A DNA stretch of 64,000 nucleotides, from positions 627,409,501 to 627,473,500 of the forward strand of contig NC_092335.1 in the NCBI RefSeq assembly GCF_046630445.1. Direction: 5' to 3'. Positions within the stretch are counted from its first letter, which is position 1, and each line of letters starts with the position of its first letter. The stretch is from Rutidosis leptorrhynchoides (taxonomy: Eukaryota > Streptophyta > Magnoliopsida > Asterales > Asteraceae). The notes beneath the pieces were generated by a model. It was not told the DNA's origin. It was given only the letters and a program-made list of their open reading frames with translations, and did not search any database. Position numbers and translations under genes: made by a program. Below are positions 11,946 to 26,526 of this stretch, piece by piece.

Positions 11946-14068
11946 TATCGTTCCTGTTGGTGATTTTTATGATTTTAATCTTTTTATTATTTTTATTTAT
12001 TTATGTTTAAACATATGATATTGTGATACATTAATGTATTGTTTTATATTTTTATTATTTTGTACTAATATTTCATATTTGATTTGAAAGTGGGATTTAA
12101 AGTCCCATTTCAAATTACCATGCATGTTTATATTTGTATGTATGTATATTTTCAATTGTACACAACATGGTAAAACAGCGCATTTTCAAAGACTGGCATT
12201 AAGCTCAGCAAAAGCTACTAATTTTGACGACAAAACGAAAAACAGATGTGATGTAACAACAAGACAGAATGAACAAATGATGTGCACCATTTATCATTCA
12301 GCAAACAAACGCCAATATGTTTGGAAACTTTGGTAAAATTTAATCATTTTTCTACGCTAATCACCCTCAATAATTTAAATTGTTACTGATTTCTTGCAAA
12401 TGAGGGCATTGCAAGATCTTAAGTGTGGGAAGGGGTTAAATTCTTTCGGATTTTTAAAAATTTTAAATTTAAACACTTGGTTACCATTAAAAATACTAGT
12501 AACGCAGTAGTTTTTTTAGAATCTAGTGCTCTCTGATAATAAAGAACAGCCCTAGTCTTATATACTGACTACCAAATTCTAGTAAAATTTTCAAAATTTT
12601 CAATTAAATGAACTCAAAATCATGTTTATACATATTTATGAGCGATAAAACTAGGTTTTTACACCGAAATTATTGTTACCTCGGAAAAGACATAAATTGA
12701 GAAACAAGCCAAAATGTTAGAATTCATTTAAAATGGAATAGATGACAATAAAAAGGCAAAGAAAGGAAAATAAAAGCCAAGTGTGGGAAAAATTTACCAA
12801 GTTATTTTGAACATATATCACATATTTTTGTACAAATAATTAAAGATACTTTTGCTTTGGACAATTTAATCAGTTTTACCCAATTTATTGGAATATATTT
12901 GAAAGAAAGATGGATCTACACGATGAATCAATTCCATCATTAAAAGGAAGTAAAGTCTTCCAAAAAAGAAACACGCTTCTTGATTTAGGTCAGGAAGTTG
13001 TCGTCCAGACCAGTTGTAGAGTCTACGAAAAACCTTGAAAAGTTTTCTAGAAAATCAGATGGAAATCCACGGACCTCAGCATCAAACAGGGTCGCCAAGT
13101 GGTCAAACTTATTCTAACCATGAGAGGATCTGTCTCATAAAATGGGGAGGGCGCCGTGCAAATTAGCTTGATAAGACTAATGAATCAGACCCCCAGAAAG
13201 GATAATCTCCTTAAAGATCAAAAATCAGCTTTTAAGACTGATATTACTCAATCCTTGAGATTGACTTTAAAGATTGAGAATTACAAACTCATGGAATTCG
13301 ATGATATCTAAACTCGAGCTTGAACGAGAAAATATTTTGATCAAATTACAAACCGATTTGTTTTCTGAAAACCCATTTTTAATGCGTTCATTACCATTGA
13401 ACGTAAAATCCTAGGAATTCACCTGGAATTCATTAGGTCACCTGAACCAAATCGGGTGTCAACCGTAAGAACGGTGGTTGCATAGCATGGTCGAATTCAG
13501 GACCTTGTGCCAGACCGAAAAACTATAGGGTGAGCTTTACTATTGCTCCTACAAAGGATACTAATTGCATCCGACACGTTATAGACCATAATTAAAAGCA
13601 TGTCAGGGGCCATTGCCTTAACAGTTGCTTGTTTAACGCTTTCCTTTACAATCGGACGGTAGTTTATCGAAAGGTAATATACGGAGCAAGTATACTGGAC
13701 GTGTTGCTTTCTCAATACAAGGTTAGCAAGTGGGTGACACAACACCGCAAGTTTTGAGCTAAAATTTTCAAAATCTGAAACCCACCAAACCCACAAAAAC
13801 ATTTTGCAAACGCCGATGAAGGGATATTCCGGAAAACTTATCTAGGGTAAAAACTAGATTGAATTTTCAAAAGATCAAATGTTTTCATAAAGATCCTATT
13901 TCCTTAAGGATCTAAATTTTTATAGTCATGTGGGACTGTAAACCACATCGTTACTACCATTGTTCATACCGCCGTATAGAAATCACTGATGCACAAAGTG
14001 TGAAGAATAAAGAAGTGATTCTAGTATTTTTATTTCAAGACTATATTGCTTGAGGACAAGCAACACTC
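11946..14068 (+). other. 3' noncoding region of element C
   Basis: Matches 143-2200 and 51862-53963 in long blocks. It includes polypurine-like AAGTGTGGG motifs near 12421 and 12779, a frameshifted copy of the 68-codon island starting at 12910, and the inverted repeat CAACCGTAAGAACGGTGGTT near 13460. No independent gene is supported. Confidence 0.65.
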
Positions 14069-14083
14069 AAGTGTGGGAATATT
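14069..14083 (+). other. Polypurine tract of element C
   Basis: AAGTGTGGGAATATT directly before the LTR start at 14084. Confidence 0.75.
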
Positions 14084-14680
14084 TGATAATGCTAAAAACG
14101 AACATATATTTCATAGCATTATCCCTCAAGAAAGACAAGCTTTTAGTTGCAGTTGTTCTATTTACAAGTAATATTCGTTTAAATAATAAAAGGTGAAGAC
14201 AAAAGACAGATTCGACGAATTGAAGACGCAAACGACCAAAAACCTCAAAAGTACAAAGTATAGTCAAAGTGGTTCAAATTATTGGTGAGAAACGTCTCAA
14301 AATTACAAGAGTACAAGTCGCAAAACGCAAAATACAAGATATTAAATTGTACGCAAGGACGTTCGAAAATCGGGAACCGGGACCAAAGTCAACTCTCAAC
14401 GCTCGACGCAACGGACTAAAAATTACAAGTCAACTATGCACATAAATATAATATAATATTTAAATAATTCTTAAAATTATTTATATATTATATATATTTA
14501 TATAAACCGTCGGCAGAATGCAAACAAACTCTTGTGAGATGGAAAAAGGGGTCATGCGATCGCATGGCCTGGAGGCTATAACTCCATGCGATCGCATGGA
14601 GAACAGTGACAGGTCAGGTCCTATAAAGTTCGCGAGTTTTGGACGCATTTTTACAACATCTATCTCTCTATCTCACTCGT

Positions 14681-14739
<59 letters not shown>

Positions 14740-16058
14740 AATTTCTAATAATAAGGGTATGTTAGCGAATGTTGTAAGGGTGTAAGTCGAAATTCTGTCC
14801 GTGTAACGCTACGCTATTTTTAATCATTGTAAGTTATGTTCAACCTTTTTAAATTAATGTCTCGTAGCTAAGTTATTAGTATGCTTATTTAATGCCGAAG
14901 TAATCGTGATGTTGGGCTAAATATTAAAATTGGGTAATTGGGCTTTGTACCATAATTGGGGTTTGGACAAAAGAACGACACTTGTGAAAATTAGATTATG
15001 GGCTATTAATGGACTTTATATTAACTAAACGATACTTCGTTAATTTAATATATAGACTTATAATTTGACGTATTTATATATAACCACATACGCTTGACTG
15101 GGTACGGTGGGCGGGATATCTATAAATACCAATAATTGTTCATTTTACCGGACACGGAACTGGATTAATAGTTAATGGACTAGTTGAAACAGGGGTGGAT
15201 TACATTCAAGGGTAATTGGTGTAATTGTTAATAAAGTAATAAAACCTTGGATTACACGCAGTCGATAACCTGGTGTATTCATCAAACAAAGTATTAAATC
15301 CTTGTTACAATTCGAATCCCCAATTAGTTGGAATATTTGACTTCGAGAATAAGAATAATTTGACGAAGACTTCCGCATTTTATGATTATGACTGATGGAC
15401 TATTATGGACAAATCCGTATGGAAATATCAAATAATCCAGGACAAAGGATAATTAATCCATGGGAATAAACTAAAATCAACACGTCAAACATCATGATTA
15501 CGGAAGTTTAAATAAGCATAATTTATTTATTTCATATTTAATTGCACTTTTAATTATCGCACTTTTATTTATTGTCATTTTATTTAATTTCACTTTTAAT
15601 TATCGTACTATTTAATTATCGCAATTTTATTTTATCGCACTTTTATTTATCGCAATTTCATTATCGTTATTTAATCTACGCTTTAATTTAAGTTATATTT
15701 ATTTTTAATATTTTACATTAGGTTTTAACTGCGACTAAAGTTTTAAAATCGACAAACCAGTCATTAAACGGTAAAAACCCCCTTTTATAATAATAATACT
15801 ACTTATATATATTTTTGTATTTTTACAATCATAAGTTAAAAATATAGCGTTAAACTTGGCTAAGATCCCTGTGGAACGAACCAGACTTACTAAAAACTAC
15901 ACTACTGTACGATTAGGTACACTGCCTATAACTGTTGTAACAAGGTTTAGGTATATCCATTCTATAAATAAATAAATATCTTGTGTAAAATTGTATCGTA
16001 TTTAATAGTTTTTCATAGTAGAAATATAAGTATTTTATACACCACCTCGTACACATCA
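14084..16058 (+). repeat. 3' LTR of element C
   Basis: 1975-bp LTR from TGATAATGC to ACACATCA. It has the palindrome pair and TATA box, an (AT)n microsatellite at about 14686-14731, and the conserved end block. The five bases after it are GTCAC; the matching left duplication is outside the window. Confidence 0.85.
14553..14628 (+). promoter_or_regulatory. Palindrome pair plus TATA box, LTR C
   Basis: CATGCGATCGCATG (14553-14566) and CCATGCGATCGCATGG (14584-14599), both perfect palindromes. CTATAAAG starts at 14621, 21 bases after the second. Same architecture as LTR A but a different palindrome sequence. Confidence 0.7.
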
Positions 16059-17250
16059 GTCACCACTACTGAAGTAACTCGAGTCTTGATAAATGTATTA
16101 ACCTGCAAGCCATCGATCCAACCTTGAAGCATGGTAACCAAAGGACATCAAAGATCCCATACATGCAAGTATTGGTCATCCATGCATGAATAAATAAATA
16201 CTCCTTCCTCAAATGCCAATCCTCAAATGACATGCTAGATCTTCTACAACACCATCATGAACCTAGACATTAGCAAAAAGAAAGAACGTGGAAAAGATTT
16301 ATGAAAATAGGCTGTCATTCTTGCATATGCCTCACTACTGCTTATTATTGTAAAATCAGCTTAACAATTCAATGAGAATGTGTGATATACACCCGTGTTT
16401 CATCTAATATCTAATATAGTATATAATTCACGGTATGCAAATTTTAGAAAATTTGTTGTCACATAACTGAAAAAAAGAAAAATATAAACAATTTGAAAGA
16501 TTTGGAGACTGTTATAAGGCAAAACGATTAGAAGTTCACATATAATCAGTAAAAACTTGAAAGTGCTGAAAATTTTAAAATATTATACCAGCCATGGATA
16601 CAATAAAAATACTCCGTAACAAATATAACAGTAGGATGCATTAATAATTGTGTCCAACCCACAAACCCATAAACTCACAAACCTCTACTTATGAGCATAC
16701 CATCACTTTATATTGATAAATTTTTTTAACAGCAAATTTGAAATATTATAAAAGAACGCTCCCTTGCAAGACGCTAAGAGAGGAATTGCAAGGCCTTTGA
16801 AGCCAATAGTTCCAATTGAAAAACATATGGCCTCGATTTTTCAGCCACCGAAATAAAAACAAAATAATTACAACAAAAATGCAACTCCTACGAATAACAA
16901 TGTCATTAAAAACGACCCCGTTCCAAAAACGCATTGATAATACTCCGAGTAAACTTATTATGACCCATATTGATCCACCTAGTGTCATTTTCAGTCCATT
17001 TCCAAAAGGACCGCTTAACAGCCCTCAAAGACCAACAAATGCAAGCCATTTCCAAAAGGACCACTTAACAACCCACAAAATCTAACAAATGCAACCCTAA
17101 AAAGTAAGCAAATTGTTGACAATTAATCCACCAAATAATCATCCATTAACCAATGACCAGTTTAAATCGCTTTAGTGTATATTCTTGAAAAGCTATATAT
17201 ATCGTTCGACTTTTCTAAGAATGCATATCTATGCATACCGGATGGGAGGT
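16059..17250. other. Flanking DNA between elements C and the 17251 element
   Basis: Not similar to the elements on either side. A short coding-looking stretch on the minus strand at about 16110-16175 (reading MSFGYHASRLDRW before a possible GT donor) was seen, but without an acceptor or partner exons. The last five bases (17246-17250, GAGGT) are the left TSD of the next element. Nothing else identified. Confidence 0.4.
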
Positions 17251-19307
<2,057 letters not shown>

Positions 19308-19315
19308 AATATTTT

Positions 19316-19333
19316 TGGCGCCGCTGCCGGGGA
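19316..19333 (+). other. Primer-binding site, tRNA-Asp type
   Basis: TGGCGCCGCTGCCGGGGA lies eight bases after the 5' LTR end. This is the typical Athila/Tat-lineage primer site complementary to the 3' end of tRNA-Asp, and it is the main reason for assigning this element group to Athila. Confidence 0.85.
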
Positions 19334-19470
19334 ACATAAAGGCCGAAAGCGCAACGCTATATTAAAAAAAAAAAAGTTTTTATCAATTTCTTTTTATAAA
19401 AATATAAGTTTTTTAAAAAAAAAATCCAAACCTGCATAAAAATCGAACCTTTCTCAGCTGAAACTGAACC

Positions 19471-19518
19471 CTCCGCGACTCGCGGAGTATTTGAACTGGG
19501 TTCATCCGCACTCGCGGA
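19471..19518 (+). promoter_or_regulatory. Palindrome pair in the leader of the 17251 element
   Basis: CTCCGCGACTCGCGGAG (19471-19487) and TCCGCACTCGCGGA (19505-19518), about 140 bases downstream of the primer site and therefore in the genomic RNA. The type is the same as in this element's LTRs and different from element C. Confidence 0.6.
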
Positions 19519-20476
19519 GGTACCCTGACACGCCTGATCAACCCTAGTTTCGCATTTATTACGGTGTATTATTATTTATTATAATTAAACCCTAATTAGG
19601 TTTTTAGTATTTTATTATTTAGTTTAGTTTTATTAATTAATTTGTATTTTTAAGTTTAATTAGTTTAAATAAATATATAAATTAATACTTTTATAAAATA
19701 AATAATATAAAAATAATATTTTTATAAAAATTATAATTTTATAAACTTTAAGTTTATTTTTATATTTTGTATCTTTTTATTTGTTTTAGCATAATTTGTA
19801 TTTTTTTATCGTTCGTACTTAGTTTTAGATATAGTATTTGCCATAGTTATTTTTATTTCTAGATTTTTAAGCTTTGCCGTAAAATCCCTTAAGTGCTTTT
19901 TCTTTAGATTAAGATTTAGGCGCTTTAAAATTTTACGACGTCACTTATCGCTTTAGTATTTAATAAATTTTAGTACCTTTTTAAGTTATTGCAGTTTTAG
20001 ATTTAGAATTCCTTCTAATTTTTATTACCTTTAGACGCAAATTTTAATATTTAATTTTTTTTAGAATTTTAAGTTTCGACGCACTACTTTCATATTTTAT
20101 TTTTCAATTTTTTATTTTTCGACATTTTTCGACGCTACTCTTTTTCTTTCTTATTTCTCGCCGCTCTAGTTTTTAGGACTTAGAATTTTCTCTATTTCTT
20201 CTCTAATAATTCAAAACGAAAAATTATTTTAAGTGGTTAAATTGATAGACATCCAAATTTTCTGCTTCGTAGTAATAGTTGGATTTATTAGTGGCTGAGT
20301 TGTGAGCTTCCGATTTAAAGGGTTCTGGCTCTCTGCTACATCTATTGGCTATTCGAAACGTGGGTAAAAGCAGAAAAGTCTATTAATTTGATAACTTATA
20401 TAATTTTTAGTTTATAACTAATAGGATAATTAGTAAATGCACCACATTGTAGCTAAAATTTGGTAATAAGCGCATT

Positions 20477-21541
20477 ATGGAAAATCTCGAGAATATTTTG
20501 GAAACTCTTTATGACATCCGAAATCAATTTAATCAATACTCTCAAACGGGTGTTGATGACAATTCGTTCGGTCAATCTTGGATCACGAATGATGAAACAA
20601 TAACTGGTTGTGAAATCTGTGGAGATTATCACTCAACATGGGAATGTTATTATTACGTTCCTATGGAAAATTATGCACCCATAGAACCTGAATGGAATGA
20701 TTATGAGGAATACAATTCAAATTGGGATTATTCCCAAGAATATATCCAAACTCAACAACCAGAAGACGAGGAAAAGTATGTGTCTGAAAATTCTTTAGAT
20801 TATATGAAAATCAAACTCGAAGAACTTGATGTTCAAAATGAAGAAATGAGAGAGTTTGTAAATAGGCAAACTGAAACTCTATCAGATTACACACCTGTTG
20901 ATCTGAGGAGTATTGTGCAAGAAAATCTCATATCATCGAATTCTGATGAATTCGAGAGCTCCGAAATCACCAACTATCCCGATGATACTTTTTATTCGGC
21001 TTTACCAATTTCACAACATATCGACACATTTGCCTCTACCGACGAAATCATCAATCCATCAATGGATGAAGAAGAAGTAAGGGTGACAAATTGGTACTCT
21101 TGGGAAAACGATAACGTTGAAAATTTTACCCTCGAGACTAAAGTGGTGGGACCGATAAGGACCGTTAATAAAGAAGAATCTACTTCGATCCCGAAATTCA
21201 CCATTCCACAACCTTCCAACCCAATATTCTCAATAGACGAGTCATCTACCTAAGATGAACTACGAGCTGTAATAGATAATGACACCTCGGATTTCACCCA
21301 ATTGGGTACTATAGGTGAAACCTTTGATCCCGAGAATGAACGGAAGAAAATGTTAGGAATTGTCCACCCTATAGAAATATGTATGTCGGTGTATATCGAT
21401 CCATTTGACCAAGAACTAGAAAAGAGACATATCCATTTACTAAAAGCTACACTTAAAAAAGAATTAAGTAGTGACGATCGGGTGGGTCTAAACTTTAAAC
21501 CCATTGATATATTTTATACCACCCGAGATGTAAATAACTAG
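20477..21541 (+). CDS. Gag-like zinc-knuckle frame with one internal stop
   Basis: From ATG at 20477 the frame runs 258 codons to TAA at 21251-21253, then continues open in the same frame to TAG at 21539-21541. About residues 44-56 form a zinc-knuckle-like CEICGDYHSTWEC (CX2CX3HX4C, one residue shorter than the usual CX2CX4HX4C). The rest is acidic and Asn/Glu-rich, with a possible short coiled coil around residues 110-135 (KIKLEELDVQNEEMREFV). The large N-terminal gag domain is absent. Role inferred: RNA-binding fragment of gag. The stop may be a mutation or, less likely, a readthrough site. It is the only long frame in this complete element. Confidence 0.6.
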
Positions 21542-23435
21542 CTCACTATTTTAATTCGTGGAACTTATTCTACCGACTTCACATGTCGTCAGCTAAGTGT
21601 GGGAAAGTCTAACCCTACTTAACGTTAAATTCGGGATTCGGGTTAGTGTATAACTCGTTAATAAAAATGCATGATGAGTTAGGGTAAAAGACGCGTTTTC
21701 AAAAATTTGCAAACAGTTCAGAAAAGCAACCGTTTTTGAAGAAAAACATATGTGATAAAACAAGAAGGAATGAACGGTGAGGCGCGCCATCTATCATTCG
21801 ACGAGCTTTGTAATTACAAACTGGGTATTTTTAATCACTTTTCTACACTTATCACCCTCGTGAATTTATAATTATAGTCTGATTTCATGAAAATGAGAGC
21901 ATTACATGATCTCAAGTGTGGGGAAGGGTTATAAATTCTCTCAGGTTTGCACTTGGTTTATTTTCTAAATTTTATGAAAATTTTAAAAAAAAAAATTCAA
22001 CTAAATGAATTCAAAATCATGTTTATACATATTTATGAACGATGAAAACTAGGTGTTAATACCGAAATTATCGTTACCTCGGAAAGGACATAAATTGAGA
22101 AACAACTAAAACGCTTGAATTTATTTATTAAGATATAAAAAGACGCATGAAAAAAAAGCCAAGTGTGGGGAGAATGTACCAAGTTATTCAATTAAAAACT
22201 ATCTATCACATGTTTCTGTAAAGTTATTGCAGGTGCTTTTGTTTTGGACTAAATTAACTGTTTTACCCGGTTTACTGTAATATATTTGAAAGATAGATGG
22301 ATCTACACGATGAATCAATTCCATCATTAAAAGGAAGTAAAGTCTTCCTAAAAAGACACGCGCTTCTTGATTTAGGTCAAGAAGTTGTCGTCCAGACCAG
22401 CTGTAGGTTGACGAAAAATCTAGAAAAGTCATCACTAAAATCAGCAGAAAATCCACGGACCTCAGCATCAAACAGGGTCGCCAAGTGGTCAGACTTATCC
22501 TAACCATGAGAGGATCTGTCTCGTAAAATGGGGAGGGCGCCATGCAAATTAGCTTGATAAGACTAATGAATCAGACCCCCAGAAAGGATAATCTCCTTAA
22601 AGATTAAAAATCAGCTTTTAAGCCTGCTATTACTCAATCATTGAGATTGACCTTAAAGATTGAGAATTACAAACTCATGGAATTTGATGATATCTAAACT
22701 CGAGCTTGAACGAGAAAATATTTTGATCAAAATTACAAACCGATTTGTTTTCTGAAAACCTATTTTCAATGCGTTCATTACCATAGAACGTAAAATCCTA
22801 GGAATTCACCTGGAATTCATTAGGTCACCTGAACCAAATCGGGTGTCAACCGTAAGAACGGTGGTTGCATAGCATGGTCGGAGACAGGACCTTGTGCCAG
22901 ACCGAAAAATTATAGGATGATCTTTACTATTGCTCCTACAAAGGATAGTACTAGCATCCGACATGTTTTAGACCATAAACATCTGCATGTCATTAGACAT
23001 TGCCTTAACAGTTTCTTGTTCATCGCTTTCCTTTACAACCGGACGGTAGTTTGCCGAAAGGTAATATACGAAACAAGTAAACTGGATGTGTGCTTTCCGA
23101 TACAGGGATAGCAGTGGATTACACGAACCTAAATGTTTTTAGCCAAAATATTGATCCACAAATATATTTTGCAAACACTGGTGAAGGGTGATTCCGAAAA
23201 ACTTATCTAGGGTAAAAGCTAGATTGAATTTTCAAAAGATCAAATGTTTTCATAAAGATCTAATTTCCTTAAAGGATCTAAATTTTTATAGTTATGTGGG
23301 ACTGTAAACCACAATGTTACTATCATTATTTATACCGCCGTATCAAAATCACTGATGTATAAAGTGTGAAGAATAAAGAAGTGATTCGTGTGATTTAATT
23401 TCAAGTTCTGTATTGCTTGAGGACAAGCAACGTTC
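21542..23435 (+). other. 3' noncoding region of the 17251 element
   Basis: A diverged version of the 3' regions of A, C and D, with AAGTGTGGG-type motifs near 21596, 21914 and 22160. Blocks around 22297-22900 are much closer to the other elements than the DNA before them. No pol remnants seen. Confidence 0.65.
22297..22503 (+). other. Conserved island with a 68-codon frame (copy 2)
   Basis: Same frame as 1048-1254. Compared by eye with that copy there are four amino-acid-changing and three silent differences, so constraint at the protein level is not shown, although the DNA block is clearly better conserved than its left flank. Confidence 0.4.
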
Positions 23436-23450
23436 AAGTGTGGGGATATT
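23436..23450 (+). other. Polypurine tract of the 17251 element
   Basis: AAGTGTGGGGATATT immediately before the 3' LTR at 23451. Confidence 0.8.
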
Positions 23451-24049
23451 TGATAGTGCTCCAAATGAACATATATTTAGTAGCAATATCCTTTCAATAT
23501 GTAAAGTTTTCAGTTGCAATTGTTCTATTTTCAAGTAATATTCGTTTAAATAAATAAGTGCGAAGACAAAAGGCGAAAACGAAGATTTGAAGACGCAAAC
23601 GTCCAAAAAGCTCAAATGTACAAGATACAATCCAAGTGGTTCAATTTATTGGTAAGAAACGTCTAAAAATGACAAGAGTACAAGTTGCGGAACGCAAAGT
23701 ACAAGATATTAAATTATACGAAAGGACGTTCGAAAATCCGGAACCGGGACCAAAGTCAACTCTCAACGCTCGACGCAACGGACTAAAAATTACAAGTCAA
23801 CTATGCACCAGAATATAATATAATATTTAAATAATTATATAAATTATTTATATATTATATATATTTAAATAAAACGTCGACAAGCAAATGGCCAAAAATT
23901 GGTGAGCTGGATTCCTGACCTCCGCACTCGCGGAGCTGTGAAGGCTTAAACCTCCGCACTCGCGGAGCAGTCTGTTTCAGAAATGTCCTATAAATACAAC
24001 GAATTCTGGCCGAGTTCTACACACCAAAAATAAATAATAATCCCTCTGT

Positions 24050-24090
<41 letters not shown>

Positions 24091-25148
24091 TTAGTTTTAT
24101 ATTAGTTTGGGTAATGTAAAGGTTATTTTACGGATTTTGAAGTCGAAATTCTGTCCTTGTAACACTACGCGATAAATAATCAATGTAAGTTATGTTCTCC
24201 TTTTTAAATTAATGTCTCATAACTAAGTTATTATTATGCTTATTTGAGCTGAAGTAATCGTGATGTTGGGCTAAATACTAAAATTGGGTAATTGGGCTTT
24301 GTACCATAATTGGGGGTTGGACAAAAGAACGACACTTGTGGAAATTAGACTATGGGCTATTAATGGGCTTTATATTTGTTTAACTAAATGATAGTTTGTT
24401 AATTTTAATATAAAGATTTACAATTGGACATACCTATAAATAACCATATACACTCAATCGGACACGATGGGCTGGGTATTTATATGTACGAATAATCGTT
24501 CATTTAACCGGACACGGGAATGGATTAATAGTCACCAGAATTATTAAAACAGGGGTGAAATTATATACAAGGACACTTAGTGTAATTGTTAATAAAGTAT
24601 TAAAACCTTGGGTTACACGCAGTTGATATCCTGGTGTAATTATTAAACAAAGTATTAAAACCTTGTTACAGTTTAAGTCCCCAATTAGTTGGAATATTTG
24701 ACTTCGGATATAAGGATAATTTGACGAGGACACTCGCACTTTATATTTATGACTGATGGACTGTTATGGACAAAAACCAGACGGACATATTAAATAATCC
24801 AGGACAAAGAACAATTAACCCATGGGAATAAACTAAAATCAACACGTCAAACATCATGATTACAGAAGTTTAAATAAGCATAATTCCTTTATTTTCATAT
24901 TTAATTGCACTTCTAATTATCGCCCTTTTATTTATTGTCATTGTATTTAATAGCACTTTTAATTATCGTACTTTTTAATTATCGCACTTTTATTTATCGA
25001 AATTTTATTATCGTTATTTACTTTACGCTTTAAATTAAGTCTTTTATTTATTTAATATTTTACATTAGGTTTTAACTGCGACTAAAGTTTTAAAATCGAC
25101 AAACCGGTCATTAAACGGTAAAAACCCCCCTTTATAATAATAATGTTA

Positions 25149-25229
<81 letters not shown>

Positions 25230-25461
25230 ATTTTTATAAATTAAAACTAATATAGCGTTAAGCTTGTTTAAAAGATTCCCTGTGGAACGAACCGGACTTA
25301 CTAAAAACTACACTACTGTACGATTAGGTACACTGCCTATAGTGTTGTAGCAAGGTTTAGGTATATCCCATCTGTAAATAAATTAATTAAAACTTGTATC
25401 ATATTTCGTCGTATTTCGTAGTAAAAATATAACTATTTCATATACGCCTCGCATAACATCA
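23451..25461 (+). repeat. 3' LTR of the 17251 element
   Basis: 2011 bp, TGATAGTGC to AACATCA, followed by the GAGGT duplication. It retains both palindromes. AT microsatellites at about 24054-24087 and 25149-25225 differ in length from the 5' LTR. Confidence 0.9.
23920..23995 (+). promoter_or_regulatory. Palindrome pair plus TATA box, 3' LTR
   Basis: Two identical copies of CTCCGCACTCGCGGAG (23920-23935 and 23952-23967), then CTATAAAT at 23988-23995, 20 bases after the second. Confidence 0.7.
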
Positions 25462-25466
25462 GAGGT

Positions 25467-26526
25467 GATATTTCCTAATCTATAATTGATAGATCCAATT
25501 CAATTATATGCAATCTTCCCAAAATACCTTCGAATAAATTCTAGCATAAAACTTGTGTTAGCTATCAGTTACGGGTATATTGGTACACTAATGTGGATTT
25601 ATCAATTATAGTTTTAAAAATATCACTACCCATCCCGGATCATTAGAGGATCATATTAATAGTAACCTTAAACCTCAAATGTTTATCCTTTCTATAATAC
25701 GTATTGACATTCTAGTATGGTAGAAAATAGAACATTTTAAAAGAAAAATAGGATTACCTTATGGTATTAGTGTTGTAGGATAGCAATTTTTCTGCGTTCC
25801 GTGTAGTTAAACGTAACAAGATCCCAATCATATTACTTATTCACAAACTTGTATCCTAGTTTCTGTAGAAGGACCAACAGCTTGCTCACTTTTTGGAACC
25901 CCAACACATCAGATTTAGTGCAGCAGCGACTGCAGCAGCAATTTCCTCATGTTTAAAACACATCACGATTGCAACAGATTTTTAGTGCAGGGGATTTGTA
26001 GAAAAATCAAGGTTGGTTCTCTGCATAATGTTCGTCTACTTGGAAAACCCTAATTCCTTTAAGATTTAGCGCTTCTGTTTTTGGGGTTGGAATACACTTT
26101 AGGGAAATTCAGTAAAAAGTGAAAACTTTTTGCTCATCAACTTTATAGCAAATTTTACTTTGTAACTGGGAAACTAAAAATAGCTGATAAAATCCTTCAC
26201 CAACACCTAGGCTCTTGTTTCATATTTATCACGTTTTAGTCATGGTCTGTTGTTTATCAAACATAAAACCACCATAAAGTAACATCAACTTTAATTACAA
26301 ATGAACGGTAGCTGTGAGAATTCAACCCATCTACTTATATATTCTATAAGGTGCCATTTTCCACCGTTTTACAGATGATAAATGATAAAGCATAGTTTGA
26401 ATTGGCACATTTCTATGTAAATGTTCGAAAAATCATACCATTCGCTACACATTTTGAGAGTTAGTAGGGAGTTCCATTGATAATGCATAATAACACTCTT
26501 TAAACAGGCACGAGGTGAGTTACTCT
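25467..26526. other. Host DNA downstream of the minus-strand gene
   Basis: No repeat or gene recognised. It lies 3' of the spliced gene ending at 26527 and may hold its 3' UTR near 26470-26526. Confidence 0.4.

Noticed and set aside
16110-16175. Possible minus-strand exon reading MSFGYHASRLDRW before a GT
   Set aside because: No acceptor, no partner exons, no recognised family; noted only as a coding-looking patch.
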